A stretch of DNA of 37,686 bases from the NCBI GenBank assembly GCA_022710185.1, contig JAKLHK010000028.1, positions 1 to 37,686 on the forward strand, given 5' to 3'. A program made the translations under genes and the position numbers. Under the pieces are notes generated by a model that did no database searches, had not been told where the DNA came from, and was given only the letters and a program-made list of their open reading frames with translations. The DNA comes from Bacteroidota bacterium (GTDB lineage: Bacteria; Bacteroidota; Bacteroidia; Bacteroidales; JAGNHN01). Shown here piece by piece: positions 7,049 to 15,812 of the stretch. The stretch's first letter is position 1. Each line of letters begins with the position of its first letter.

Positions 7049-7591
7049 ATGATGAACCGAACCTTCATACTCAGTCCCCGCTTTGCCGCGCTTTCCTCGA
7101 TCATCCTGCTTGCCGCGCTTTCCCGTCTGTTGCCGCACTGGCCCAATTTCACCCCTGTTGCAGCCATCGCCCTTTTTGGAGGAGCGCATTACGGAAAAAG
7201 GATGCAGGCGTTTCTTGTTCCCCTGGCTGCCCTGTTCCTGTCCGACCTGGTCCTTGGTTTTCATCACACAATGTGGGCCGTCTACCTTGGATTTGTCCTC
7301 ACTGTAATCTTTGGTCTGGGCCTTCGTGGGAAGGTAGCCCTGTTGCCTTTATCCGCAACGGTGATGGGTTCGTCTGTGGTATTCTTCCTGCTCACCAACT
7401 TCGGTTCCTGGCTGGGTTCTCCCTTCTATGCACAGACCATGACCGGGCTCCTGACTGCCTATACCGCTGGCCTTCCCTTTTTCCTGAACAGTCTTGCCGG
7501 CGACCTCTTCTTCAGCGGTGCGCTGTTCGGTTCCTTCTACTGGCTGCAGCAGCGCTATCCCGCCCTGCGCGGTTCAGGCCTTAACGCCTGA
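7049..7591 (+). CDS. DUF6580-family integral membrane protein
   Basis: 180 residues with five or six hydrophobic helices. The N-terminal signature LSRLLPHWPNFTPVAAIALFGGAHY is that of the DUF6580 family, small Bacteroidota membrane proteins that resemble substrate-binding (S) subunits of ECF transporters in size and topology. The likeness to S subunits is my inference, and no function is established. The frame extends upstream to 6932, across the divergent promoter of the amidohydrolase. The tandem ATGs at 7049 and 7052 lie just after a -7 box and directly before the conserved region, so one of them is the start. It is divergent from the amidohydrolase operon. Confidence 0.82.
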   Translation: MMNRTFILSPRFAALSSIILLAALSRLLPHWPNFTPVAAIALFGGAHYGKRMQAFLVPLAALFLSDLVLGFHHTMWAVYLGFVLTVIFGLGLRGKVALLPLSATVMGSSVVFFLLTNFGSWLGSPFYAQTMTGLLTAYTAGLPFFLNSLAGDLFFSGALFGSFYWLQQRYPALRGSGLNA

Positions 7592-7685
7592 TCACCCCTT
7601 TCACTCTGTCCTTCTCACCCTGTTTCCTCCGGACTTGCAGGGGTGGCTTCTATAGGCTCTGTGCCCCTGACGTATCAATTATCGG

Positions 7686-7693
7686 TACATTTG
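7686..7693 (+). promoter_or_regulatory. -7 box for the small protein-mutL transcript
   Basis: TACATTTG matches TAnnTTTG and ends 20 bases before the ATG at 7714. The -33 TTG is not present at standard spacing. Confidence 0.45.
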
Positions 7694-7713
7694 CATTAAG
7701 CTAAATTCCAATA

Positions 7714-7989
7714 ATGAGGCTCACCATTTTTAAGACACCCCAGCCCAAGCGGTTCAGCTACACCCCACGATACTGGGATGAGCGGAAGGAAGAGCTCGAT
7801 AAGGTCCGAAAGCGTTATCAAGACCCGCAGGCTTCCCCTCCCGGTGCAAATGCTGAGCGGCTGAAGGGTCAATTGTCGGGTCGTTGGAAGCGAAGAGTGG
7901 ATCAGCGCACCCGAAAGAGATCTTCTGCCATTACCCTGCTCGTGTATCTGTTGCTGATTGCCTTGCTGGCCTGGTTCATTTTCACCTGA
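7714..7989 (+). CDS. Small basic single-pass membrane protein upstream of mutL
   Basis: 91 residues. It starts with a conserved-looking segment (FKTPQPKRFSYTPRYWDER), has a highly charged basic middle, and ends with one transmembrane helix (residues about 71-90). Proteins with this layout (PRYYDPEKE-like motif, C-terminal helix) are common in Bacteroidota next to mutL and are sometimes mislabelled as a riboflavin synthase subunit; nothing here supports riboflavin synthesis. The stop codon overlaps the mutL start (TGATG), so the two are translationally coupled. With a C-terminal tail anchor, the basic domain would face the cytoplasm. Function unknown. Confidence 0.8.
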   Translation: MRLTIFKTPQPKRFSYTPRYWDERKEELDKVRKRYQDPQASPPGANAERLKGQLSGRWKRRVDQRTRKRSSAITLLVYLLLIALLAWFIFT

Positions 7990-9818
7990 TGAACGACATA
8001 ATCCATCTTTTACCTGAGCATGTAGCCAACCAAATCGCCGCCGGGGAGGTGATCCAGCGGCCGGCCTCGGCGGTTAAGGAGCTGTTGGAGAATGCCGTGG
8101 ACTCGGGTGCCCGAAAAATAGACCTGGTGGTCAAAGAAGCCGGCCGCACTCTGATCCAGGTCACGGACAACGGTTGTGGGATGAGCGCCCAGGATGCCCA
8201 TCGCTGCATTCAACGTCACGCCACCTCCAAGATACATTCAGCGGATGACCTGTTTGCCATCCGCACTTTCGGTTTCCGGGGAGAGGCTCTGGCCTCCATC
8301 GCCTCGGTCTCCCAAATGGAAATCCGTACCCGAATGGCCAATGAAGACATTGGCCTGGCGCTTACGGTCGAAGCATCTGAAGTTAAGGAGGAAAGGGCCC
8401 TCGCTATGCCTGAAGGCACTACCATTGCGGTTAAGAACCTCTTCTTCAATGTACCGGCCCGTCGTAAATTTTTGAAATCCAACACCTCGGAGTTCAGGCA
8501 TATCCTCGAAGAGTTTCACCGGGTGGTGCTGGTACAACCCGACATCGCCTTCAGCCTGACGCACAACGCTCAGGTCGTTCACCGGCTGGCGCCAGCCCGG
8601 CTACTTCAACGGGTGATCACCTTGTTCGGGGATCAGTACAGGGAACGTATGCTCGCTGTGGAACTGAACACTGAACAATTCCGGCTGGTTGGTTATGTAG
8701 GGAAGCCGGAGTTTGCCCGCAAAACAAGGGGAGAACAGTATTTTTTTGCCAATCAACGGTTTATACGCCACCCCTACCTGCATCATGCGGTAATGGGAGC
8801 CTACCACGACCTCATCCCTGAGTCCTCCTATCCGGCGTATTTTCTGTTTATCGATGTTCATCCTTCGACCATTGATGTGAACATACATCCGACCAAGACC
8901 GAAATCAAGTTTCAGGACGAACGCCTGGTGTACGGAATGCTGAAATCGGCGGTGCGCGAGGCCCTGGGGCGCCAGGGAGGTATGCCGAGCCTCGAGTTTG
9001 ATGCCGAGCGCAGCTTTGAGCTCCCCCCGGGCAGGATGGAACAGCCCGTTCGCCCACCCACGGTCAGCATCAATCCGGATTTCAATCCCTTCCTGAGCGA
9101 GCGCCCCGGCAACACTGCCAGGGACAGGCACAACAGGGATCGATGGACCGAGCTTTTCTCTCCCGCCGACCGCAGAGAGCCTGCCTTGCGCATGGAGACC
9201 GGGGCGGAGGATGACGAAGGGGAGCACCAGGCATCGTCTGCGGTTGGAGGGCATGAATACGAGCGCGTCTTCCAGTTGCAGGGGACCTATATCGTGAGCA
9301 GCATTAAATCCGGCATCCTCGTCGTGCACCAGCAGAGGGCCCATGAACGCGTTCTTTATGAACGCTTTATTGCCTCGATAAAAACCCGGCAGGTCCCTTC
9401 CCAGCAACAACTATTTCCGGTCAATATGCATCTACCACCTGCTGATGCATTGATCCTTAGGGATATTCTCCCCGAGCTGCGTATGCTGGGGCTCGATATA
9501 CGGGAGATGAGCGGGGATTCCTTCGTGGTGGACGGCATCCCTTCGGGCAGGAAGGAAGGCAATATCGTACCACTGGTAGAGGCTTTTCTTGAGAGCTATA
9601 AGGAAGGATTGGAGCAGCATACGGACCGGCAGGCCAATGCCGCCCGTTCCCTGGCGCGGAGCATGGCCGTGGGCATTGGGCAGATACTGAAGAAAGAAGA
9701 GATGCATTCCCTTATCGACGATCTGTTTGCCTGCGCCACCCCGGGTACGGCCCCCGATGGCAGGCCGTGCCTGGTCGTGCTGGGACTTGATGAGCTGGCG
9801 GAGCGGTTCCGGAAGTAA
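7989..9818 (+). CDS. mutL: DNA mismatch repair protein MutL
   Basis: 609 residues. The GHKL ATPase domain is complete: NQIAAGEVIQRPASAVKELLENAVDSGA, VTDNGCGM (residues 58-65), RHATSKI and FGFRGEALASI. MutL couples mismatch recognition by MutS to strand incision or excision. A variable linker (about 330-420) precedes the C-terminal dimerisation domain. The region matching the endonuclease motif DQHA(X)2E(X)4E reads HQQRAHERVLYE (residues 447-458): the first Asp is His, while both Glu are kept. The CPHGRP-like motif reads APDGRP. Endonuclease activity may therefore be altered. The open frame extends back to 7884, but the ATG at 7989 begins the conserved N-terminus and overlaps the preceding stop by one base. 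Confidence 0.97.
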   Translation: MNDIIHLLPEHVANQIAAGEVIQRPASAVKELLENAVDSGARKIDLVVKEAGRTLIQVTDNGCGMSAQDAHRCIQRHATSKIHSADDLFAIRTFGFRGEALASIASVSQMEIRTRMANEDIGLALTVEASEVKEERALAMPEGTTIAVKNLFFNVPARRKFLKSNTSEFRHILEEFHRVVLVQPDIAFSLTHNAQVVHRLAPARLLQRVITLFGDQYRERMLAVELNTEQFRLVGYVGKPEFARKTRGEQYFFANQRFIRHPYLHHAVMGAYHDLIPESSYPAYFLFIDVHPSTIDVNIHPTKTEIKFQDERLVYGMLKSAVREALGRQGGMPSLEFDAERSFELPPGRMEQPVRPPTVSINPDFNPFLSERPGNTARDRHNRDRWTELFSPADRREPALRMETGAEDDEGEHQASSAVGGHEYERVFQLQGTYIVSSIKSGILVVHQQRAHERVLYERFIASIKTRQVPSQQQLFPVNMHLPPADALILRDILPELRMLGLDIREMSGDSFVVDGIPSGRKEGNIVPLVEAFLESYKEGLEQHTDRQANAARSLARSMAVGIGQILKKEEMHSLIDDLFACATPGTAPDGRPCLVVLGLDELAERFRK

Positions 9819-9870
9819 GCCCTCATCCCGTGTAGCATAAGAATAGTTTGATATACTGATACATAACAAT

Positions 9871-10710
9871 ATGCAGCAGTACCGACCCGGAGGTTTCCGT
9901 TTGCTGATGCCGGTGGTGAAGAACCTCATCATCCTGAATGCCCTTTTCTTCCTGGCAACCATGAGCCTGAGCGGCCCGCGGGGTATAGACCTGTATCGCC
10001 TGCTGGGGCTGCACTACCCCGGAGCCGGGGATTTCGAGCCCTACCAGTTCATCACCTACATGTTCATGCATGGGGATTTCATGCACATCTTCTTCAATAT
10101 GTTTGCCCTCTGGATGTTCGGGAATGTATTGGAACAGGTATGGGGACCCCGGCGCTTCCTCACCTATTACCTGATTACCGGTATAGGTGCCGCCCTGGTC
10201 CACTACGGGGTGATGTATTTCGACATTGCCCCTGTGGTAAAGTCCATAAACGCATACCTGAGCGATCCCAGCAATGCCAACCTGGATCAGCTGCTGGCGA
10301 TGCACAAGTTCAGGGTTGGTCAGGAATCCGGGGACATCTGGATCAGTTTCAACGAGTTCACCCGGGCCCTGGCCGTGTTGGATGGCAATCCTGACAGCAT
10401 CCCCGCCAAGCAGGTCGTGGTCGATTTTCTAACGGAATACAAGGCCCATTTCCTTAACCTTCCCAATGTGGTGGGCGCCTCCGGGGCGGTGTTCGGCATC
10501 TTGCTCGCGTTCGGTATGCTCTTTCCTAATTCACTCATCTACCTGTACTTCGCCATTCCCATCAAGGCCAAATGGTTTGTGATCCTATACGGAGCCATAG
10601 AGTTGTATGCAGGGATCGCCAATTCTGGTACGAGCAATGTGGCCCATTTCGCTCACCTTGGGGGCATGGTTTTTGGATTCTTCCTGATAAAATTCTGGCA
10701 TCGACGATAA
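9871..10710 (+). CDS. Rhomboid family intramembrane serine protease (first of pair)
   Basis: 279 residues with multiple membrane helices. Rhomboid hallmarks are present: FMHGDFMHIFFNMFALWMFG (HxxxN region in helix 2), the WGPRR form of the WR motif in loop 1, catalytic GASGAVFG (S204) and AHLGGMVFGF (H262). Rhomboids cleave transmembrane substrates within the lipid bilayer. An extra region of about 80 residues (about 115-195) lies between the third helix and the catalytic-serine helix, not seen in minimal GlpG-type rhomboids. The stop overlaps the start of a second rhomboid gene (TAATG), so the two are co-translated. Substrates are unknown. Confidence 0.92.
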   Translation: MQQYRPGGFRLLMPVVKNLIILNALFFLATMSLSGPRGIDLYRLLGLHYPGAGDFEPYQFITYMFMHGDFMHIFFNMFALWMFGNVLEQVWGPRRFLTYYLITGIGAALVHYGVMYFDIAPVVKSINAYLSDPSNANLDQLLAMHKFRVGQESGDIWISFNEFTRALAVLDGNPDSIPAKQVVVDFLTEYKAHFLNLPNVVGASGAVFGILLAFGMLFPNSLIYLYFAIPIKAKWFVILYGAIELYAGIANSGTSNVAHFAHLGGMVFGFFLIKFWHRR

Positions 10711-11648
10711 TGCAGTACCAATCCCCTTTTCAGTCTCCTTCCTCCCTCCTGCGCATGATCTTTGACCCCCGGACGGCCCTGGTACGGCTGGCCCTGATCA
10801 ACATCGGGGTTTTTGTAGCTGTAGGCCTGGTGAACCTTATGCTTTGGCTGTTCCAGGTGAATGCAGGGGATGAGAGATCATACGGGTCCCTGGTGCTTCC
10901 CTGGCTGGCCGTTCCAGCGGGACTTTCGCAGCTTGCTGCAAGGCCCTGGACCCTTTTCAGCTATATGTTTTTTCATGAGGGCTTCCTGCACCTGCTCTTC
11001 AACCTGATCGTGCTGTTCTTTGGGGGCAGGCTGTTCGTCGCCTTCCTCGATGGCCGCAAACTGGCGTTCACTTATATCCTGGGTGGGCTCAGCGGTGCGG
11101 TCTTCTTTATATTGGCCTATAACCTGTTTCCTGTATTTGCCCCTGCCCTGCCCTTTGCCCTGGCCCTGGGCGCTTCCGCTTCCGTATTGGCGATCATGGT
11201 CGCCGCGGCCAGCTACCGCCCAAACCAGGAGGTTGTTTTGTTCCTGTTCGGACGTGTAAAATTGAAATACATCGCACTGGCCCTCGTTATCATCGATATC
11301 CTGAGTATACAGCAGGGAAACCCGGGCGGCCATATCGCCCATCTCGGCGGGGCCTTCTGGGGTTTCATTGCTGCGCTCTGGCTGCGTTATCATCCGTTGC
11401 AGCGTGTATTTGTAAGAAAGCGGGGGCCCAGGCCCACCTCTGGACGCGGTTACCGCCGCGACTGGAAGGAGTACCGCACCATGAGCCAGCCCGGGGAGCG
11501 GCCCCTCAACGATGAGGAGTACAACCTCCGACGGCAAAGAAAGCAGCAGCGCATGGACGAGATACTGGATAAAATTTCGCGTCAGGGTTACGAAAACCTA
11601 AGCCAGGAAGAAAAGGATTTTCTTTTCCGCTCCGGGAAAGACCACTAA
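10710..11648 (+). CDS. Rhomboid family intramembrane serine protease (second of pair)
   Basis: 312 residues. The rhomboid core has FFHEGFLHLLFNLIVLFFGGRLF (helix 2), catalytic GASASVLA (S156) and HIAHLGGAFWG (H211), so the Ser-His dyad is intact. After the membrane part follows a soluble tail of about 85 residues, basic then acidic, ending in a helical segment (MDEILDKISRQGYENLSQEEKDFL) that resembles the C-terminal DUF6576-type domain found on Bacteroidota rhomboids. The frame is open from 10572, but the ATG at 10710 overlaps the stop of the first rhomboid by one base and begins just before the first helix. Tandem rhomboids suggest paired or differential substrates. Confidence 0.92.
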   Translation: MQYQSPFQSPSSLLRMIFDPRTALVRLALINIGVFVAVGLVNLMLWLFQVNAGDERSYGSLVLPWLAVPAGLSQLAARPWTLFSYMFFHEGFLHLLFNLIVLFFGGRLFVAFLDGRKLAFTYILGGLSGAVFFILAYNLFPVFAPALPFALALGASASVLAIMVAAASYRPNQEVVLFLFGRVKLKYIALALVIIDILSIQQGNPGGHIAHLGGAFWGFIAALWLRYHPLQRVFVRKRGPRPTSGRGYRRDWKEYRTMSQPGERPLNDEEYNLRRQRKQQRMDEILDKISRQGYENLSQEEKDFLFRSGKDH

Positions 11649-11657
11649 CTTGTTCAG

Positions 11658-12821
11658 ATGGCCAGGAAGAAGGCAAAAAGGAGGATCCCCCAGGGAAAAA
11701 CCGTCAAGCGGCGCAGCCTGATGAGCCGCATCGTATTGATTGCCAATATCATAGTTGCCGGACTCCTACTGATCTCCTACCTGTCACCCTGGATATCCCC
11801 GCGCGTCACAACACTGCCGGCCTTTCTTGGCCTGGGCTACCCCTATCTTGCCTCCGTTAACCTCATCTTCATCATCTTCTGGCTGATTGTTTTCAAACCC
11901 TTCTTTCTCATCTCCCTGCTCAGCCTGGTGGCTGGTTTTCCCATTGCCGCACGACACTTCCAGTTCAATGCACGCCAGCCAGTGAGCGAGCTCGATGTCA
12001 AGGCCCGGGTAATGAGCTACAATGTGCGAATGTTCGACTTCTATGACTGGAAGAAGGACGAAGCCAGCCTGGAGCGCATCCTGACCGATATCAGCGATCA
12101 GGCTCCAGACATACTCTGCCTGCAGGAATTTTATAACAATCATACCACCGACGATGACATCCTGGGCAAGGTGAGGGAACTGGAGAAGCTTGAGTATCAC
12201 CATGCGGCCTTCGACACCATCAAAGGCAAACATGCCTATGGGATCGCTACATTCAGCGCTTTTCCCATCGTGGGCCAGGGGGAGGTGATTATTTCAGAAC
12301 AGCCCAGGAACCATGCCCTTTTCACGGATATCCTTTTGGAAGACGACACCGTCAGGGTGTACAACTTTCACCTGGCCTCCTATTACTTTGCCAGGGACGA
12401 TTACGATTTCGTGGAAGGCCTTCAGAAGAAAAAAGATACCCGGAACTGGTACAAACGATCGCGACAGCTACTGAGTAAAATTAATAAAGGATTCAGGATC
12501 AGGGCAGAACAGGCCGAAACCCTAAGAGCCCATATGGATACCTCGCCCTACCCCATCATCCTCTGTGGCGACTTCAACGAGACACCGGGAAGCTATGTTT
12601 ACCGCCTGCTAAGCAGGGAGCTCACAGATGCCTTCCGCCAGAGTGGTAGCGGGATCGGCAAGACCTATGCCGGACTGCTCCCCTCCTACCGCATCGATTA
12701 CATCATGATTGGGGGTGGGTTACGCAGTGCGAATTTCAGGACACTGCCCCCAACGGTCAGCGACCACATGCCCATCTCGACCTATATCCTCAGTGACACG
12801 CTGCAAGTCCAACGCCCGTGA
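11658..12821 (+). CDS. Membrane-anchored endonuclease/exonuclease/phosphatase (EEP) family protein
   Basis: 387 residues. Residues 20-95 hold three hydrophobic helices, followed by an EEP hydrolase domain from about residue 115: SYNVRMF (N122), DILCLQEF (E157), CGDFNETPGS (D305, N307) and VSDHMPIS (D369, H370). All the expected metal and catalytic residues of the DNase I-like fold are present. Members cleave phosphodiester or phosphomonoester bonds in nucleic acids, inositides or lipids; the substrate is not predictable. The membrane anchor and orientation suggest a domain facing the periplasm or the inner membrane surface. The stop overlaps the GTG start of uvrB (GTGA), which couples them, though the DNA-repair link is only positional. 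Confidence 0.9.
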   Translation: MARKKAKRRIPQGKTVKRRSLMSRIVLIANIIVAGLLLISYLSPWISPRVTTLPAFLGLGYPYLASVNLIFIIFWLIVFKPFFLISLLSLVAGFPIAARHFQFNARQPVSELDVKARVMSYNVRMFDFYDWKKDEASLERILTDISDQAPDILCLQEFYNNHTTDDDILGKVRELEKLEYHHAAFDTIKGKHAYGIATFSAFPIVGQGEVIISEQPRNHALFTDILLEDDTVRVYNFHLASYYFARDDYDFVEGLQKKKDTRNWYKRSRQLLSKINKGFRIRAEQAETLRAHMDTSPYPIILCGDFNETPGSYVYRLLSRELTDAFRQSGSGIGKTYAGLLPSYRIDYIMIGGGLRSANFRTLPPTVSDHMPISTYILSDTLQVQRP

Positions 12822-14830
12822 AATTTGAACTGACCTCTGATTATACCCCCACCGGCGACCAGCCCGGCGCCATACTGCAGCTCACCGAGGGACTGGAGCG
12901 CGGGGATGTAGCCCAGACGCTGCTGGGCGTCACCGGCAGCGGCAAGACATTTACCGTGGCCAACGTCATCCAGCATGTGCAGCGGCCTACCCTGGTGCTC
13001 AGCCACAACAAGACCCTGGCGGCCCAGCTCTACGGGGAATTCAAGCAGTTCTTCCCCAACAATGCCGTGGAATACTTCGTATCCTACTACGACTACTATC
13101 AGCCCGAAGCCTATATCCCGGTCACCAATACCTATATCGAGAAGGACCTCTCCATCAACGACGAGATAGAAAAGCTGAGGCTGAGCGCCACTTCCGCCCT
13201 GCTCAGTGGCAGAGAAGACGTGATTGTGGTTTCGTCGGTCTCCTGCATATACGGCATAGGCAACCCGGAGGACTTCAACAACAATGTGGTCTACCTCCGC
13301 AAGGGGGACATTGTAAGCCGCAACCAGCTGTTGCACCGTTTCGTGTCGAGCCTGTACAACCGGACCACCGGGGAGTTCAGTCGCGGCAGTTTCCGGGTAC
13401 AGGGCGACACGGTGGATATCTTTCCCGCCTATGCTGACCATGCCTATCGCATTGTTTTCTGGGGAGATGAGATCGAATCCCTGGAGACGATCGACCCCGT
13501 GAGCGGCTACCGGATGGAAGGGCATGATCAGGTACGTATCTTTCCTGCCAACATTTTTGTCACGTCAAAGGACAGGATGAACGAGGCCATCCATCAAATT
13601 CAGGACGATATGGTTGCTCAGGTAGACTATTTCAAATCGATAGGGAAACATCTGGAAGCCAAGCGCCTGGAGGACCGGGTGACCTATGATCTGGAGATGA
13701 TGAGGGAGTTGGGGTATTGCCCTGGCATAGAGAACTACTCCCGCTATTTCGACGGGAGATCTGTGGGCTCGCGACCGTTCTGCCTGCTGGATTATTTCCC
13801 TGACGATTACCTCATGGTGATCGACGAGAGCCATGTCACTGTACCCCAGGTCAGGGCGATGTACGGGGGCGACCGTTCCCGTAAGCAGAACCTGGTGGAG
13901 TACGGTTTCCGTCTGCCATCGGCCTTGGACAACCGGCCTTTGAAGTTTGACGAGTTTGAAGCCATGATCAACCAGGTGCTTTTTGTCAGTGCGACTCCTG
14001 CTGACTATGAGCTTCAGAAAAGCCAGGGAGTTGTGGTGGAACAGGTGATCCGGCCTACCGGTCTGCTTGACCCAGTGATCGAGGTACGGCCCAGCCTGAA
14101 CCAGATCGACGACCTGCTTGACGAAGTGGACCGGGTTGTCCGTCGTGGGGAAAGGGCCCTGGTGACAACGCTCACCAAGCGCATGGCAGAAGAGCTGACA
14201 CGTTACCTGCTGAACCTCAGCATAAAAGCCAGTTATATACATTCTGACGTAGAGACCCTGGAAAGGGTAGAGATCATGCGTGACCTACGGCTGGGTAAGT
14301 ATGATGTGTTGGTTGGCGTCAACCTTCTCCGCGAGGGCCTGGACCTGCCGGAGGTAAGTCTGGTGGCGATACTGGATGCAGATAAGGAAGGTTTTCTCCG
14401 TTCGGAGCGTTCGTTGACCCAGACGGCGGGGCGTGCGGCGCGTAACCTGAACAGCAAGGTGATCATGTATGCCGATCACATCACGGAATCGATGCAGCGC
14501 ACCATAGATGAGACCCGACGCCGGCGTGAAAAGCAGCAGCAATACAATGAGGAGCATGGCATCACCCCGCGGGCGATCATAAAATCGGCGGAAGCGATCC
14601 TCGGACAAACCGCGGTGGCCGATTCGCGTACCGGGGCCAAAGCCTATGTGGGGTACGATCAACCCAGCCTTGCTGCCGATCCGGTGATCGGGTATATGGA
14701 CAAGGATGCCATCGAGGCTGCGATCCGCAAGATCCGCAAGGATATGGAAGCGGCGGTTAAGGAACTGGATTTCATGGAAGCGGCCCGTTTGCGCGATGAG
14801 ATGCTGGCTCTACAAAAACGTCTGGCCTGA
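12818..14830 (+). CDS. uvrB: Excinuclease ABC subunit B (UvrB)
   Basis: 670 residues, the usual length. The damage-verifying helicase-like subunit of nucleotide excision repair. Visible motifs are Walker A GVTGSGKT (37-44), the beta-hairpin region YYDYYQPEAYIP (about 90-101), Walker B-type MVIDESHV, FVSATPADYE, the C-terminal helicase motifs LVGVNLLREGLDLPEV and QTAGRAARN, and a terminal UVR domain (IRKDMEAAVKELDFMEAARLRDEM) that contacts UvrC. The start is GTG at 12818, overlapping the stop of the EEP gene by four bases; the conserved N-terminus KFELTSDYTPTGDQPGAI begins at once, so this start is secure. Confidence 0.98.
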   Translation: MKFELTSDYTPTGDQPGAILQLTEGLERGDVAQTLLGVTGSGKTFTVANVIQHVQRPTLVLSHNKTLAAQLYGEFKQFFPNNAVEYFVSYYDYYQPEAYIPVTNTYIEKDLSINDEIEKLRLSATSALLSGREDVIVVSSVSCIYGIGNPEDFNNNVVYLRKGDIVSRNQLLHRFVSSLYNRTTGEFSRGSFRVQGDTVDIFPAYADHAYRIVFWGDEIESLETIDPVSGYRMEGHDQVRIFPANIFVTSKDRMNEAIHQIQDDMVAQVDYFKSIGKHLEAKRLEDRVTYDLEMMRELGYCPGIENYSRYFDGRSVGSRPFCLLDYFPDDYLMVIDESHVTVPQVRAMYGGDRSRKQNLVEYGFRLPSALDNRPLKFDEFEAMINQVLFVSATPADYELQKSQGVVVEQVIRPTGLLDPVIEVRPSLNQIDDLLDEVDRVVRRGERALVTTLTKRMAEELTRYLLNLSIKASYIHSDVETLERVEIMRDLRLGKYDVLVGVNLLREGLDLPEVSLVAILDADKEGFLRSERSLTQTAGRAARNLNSKVIMYADHITESMQRTIDETRRRREKQQQYNEEHGITPRAIIKSAEAILGQTAVADSRTGAKAYVGYDQPSLAADPVIGYMDKDAIEAAIRKIRKDMEAAVKELDFMEAARLRDEMLALQKRLA

Positions 14831-14841
14831 GCCCCTCTGCC

Positions 14842-15738
14842 ATGTTGAATCGCAAGACTGAACCCATAGATATGTTTCAGGTTGTGCTGGGGATCATCCC
14901 TGCGGCACTGGCTGCAGGTGAGGCCATCCTGGACATATATCAGGAAGCGGATTACGGGATGGAGTTCAAATCGGACAATACCCCGGTGACGCGTGCCGAT
15001 AAAGCGGCCCATCGCATCATCTGCGAAGCCCTGGCAGCTACTCCCTGGCCAGTGATCAGTGAGGAGGGTGCCGACACCCCCTATGCTGTTAGGAAAGACT
15101 GGAATACCTTCTGGCTGGTGGACCCTCTGGATGGCACCAAGGAGTTCATCCGGCGCAATGGAGAATTTACCGTCAATATCGGCCTTATCCACCATGATTA
15201 TCCGCTGGGGGGGATAGTATATGCCCCGTTTACTGGCGAACTTTTCCTTGGCTTCGCCGGTTCCGGGGCCTGGAAATTGGATAATGCTTCAGCAATGGGT
15301 AACCCGCCCTGGCTGAACGGTTCCTGGGAGCTTTCAGGAAGGCGGCTGCCTTTCTCGCCGACCCATCGTCCATTTACAGTCGTCGCCAGCAGGTCTCACA
15401 TGAACCTGGAAACCCAGGAGTTCATCGAAGGTCTTAGGTTACGCCATCCTGATCTGAGCGTGTCCAACCGGGGGAGCTCACTGAAGACATGCCTGGTCGC
15501 CGAAGGAGCGGCCGATGTCTATCCCCGTTTTGGCCCTACTATGGAATGGGATACCGCTGCAGCCCAGGCTGTGGCCGAAGCTGCAGGGAAAAAAGTTGTG
15601 GAGGCCAGTACGGGCCTACGACTTATCTACAACAAGGAAAACCTTCTGAATCCGGGGTTCATTGCCTTCGATCGCCAAAAAGCGGATCAACTCCTGTGGC
15701 CCGGCCGCCCGCAGAATGATCCCCTGCATCACTCCTGA
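14842..15738 (+). CDS. cysQ: 3'(2'),5'-bisphosphate nucleotidase CysQ
   Basis: 298 residues, inositol-monophosphatase superfamily. Metal-binding motifs are complete: ISEEGAD (E74, E75), WLVDPLDGTKEFI (D94, D97) and, near the C-terminus, TMEWDTAAAQAV. CysQ removes the 3' phosphate of PAP and PAPS, by-products of sulfate assimilation and sulfotransfer; the DGTKEFI signature is typical of CysQ rather than of inositol monophosphatases. It begins 11 bp after uvrB. The first ten codons are weakly conserved in style, and an ATG at 14872 (MFQVVLGIIPAALAAG) is an alternative start. No sulfate-assimilation genes are in the window. Confidence 0.92.
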   Translation: MLNRKTEPIDMFQVVLGIIPAALAAGEAILDIYQEADYGMEFKSDNTPVTRADKAAHRIICEALAATPWPVISEEGADTPYAVRKDWNTFWLVDPLDGTKEFIRRNGEFTVNIGLIHHDYPLGGIVYAPFTGELFLGFAGSGAWKLDNASAMGNPPWLNGSWELSGRRLPFSPTHRPFTVVASRSHMNLETQEFIEGLRLRHPDLSVSNRGSSLKTCLVAEGAADVYPRFGPTMEWDTAAAQAVAEAAGKKVVEASTGLRLIYNKENLLNPGFIAFDRQKADQLLWPGRPQNDPLHHS

Positions 15739-15770
15739 ACCCAACCCAACCTTATCTATACCAAGATTTT

Positions 15771-15812
15771 ATATCAGATATCAGATATGAGATATCAGAT
15801 ATCAGATATCAT
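15771..15812. repeat. Heptamer tandem repeat (ATATCAG)6 between convergent cysQ and fabG
   Basis: Six head-to-tail units: ATATCAG, ATATCAG, ATATGAG, ATATCAG, ATATCAG, ATATCAT. The array runs up to the first base of the fabG stop codon and fills most of the gap between the convergent genes. The unit boundary creates repeated GATATC palindromes, so it can fold on either strand. No conventional terminator was seen there. Confidence 0.9.
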
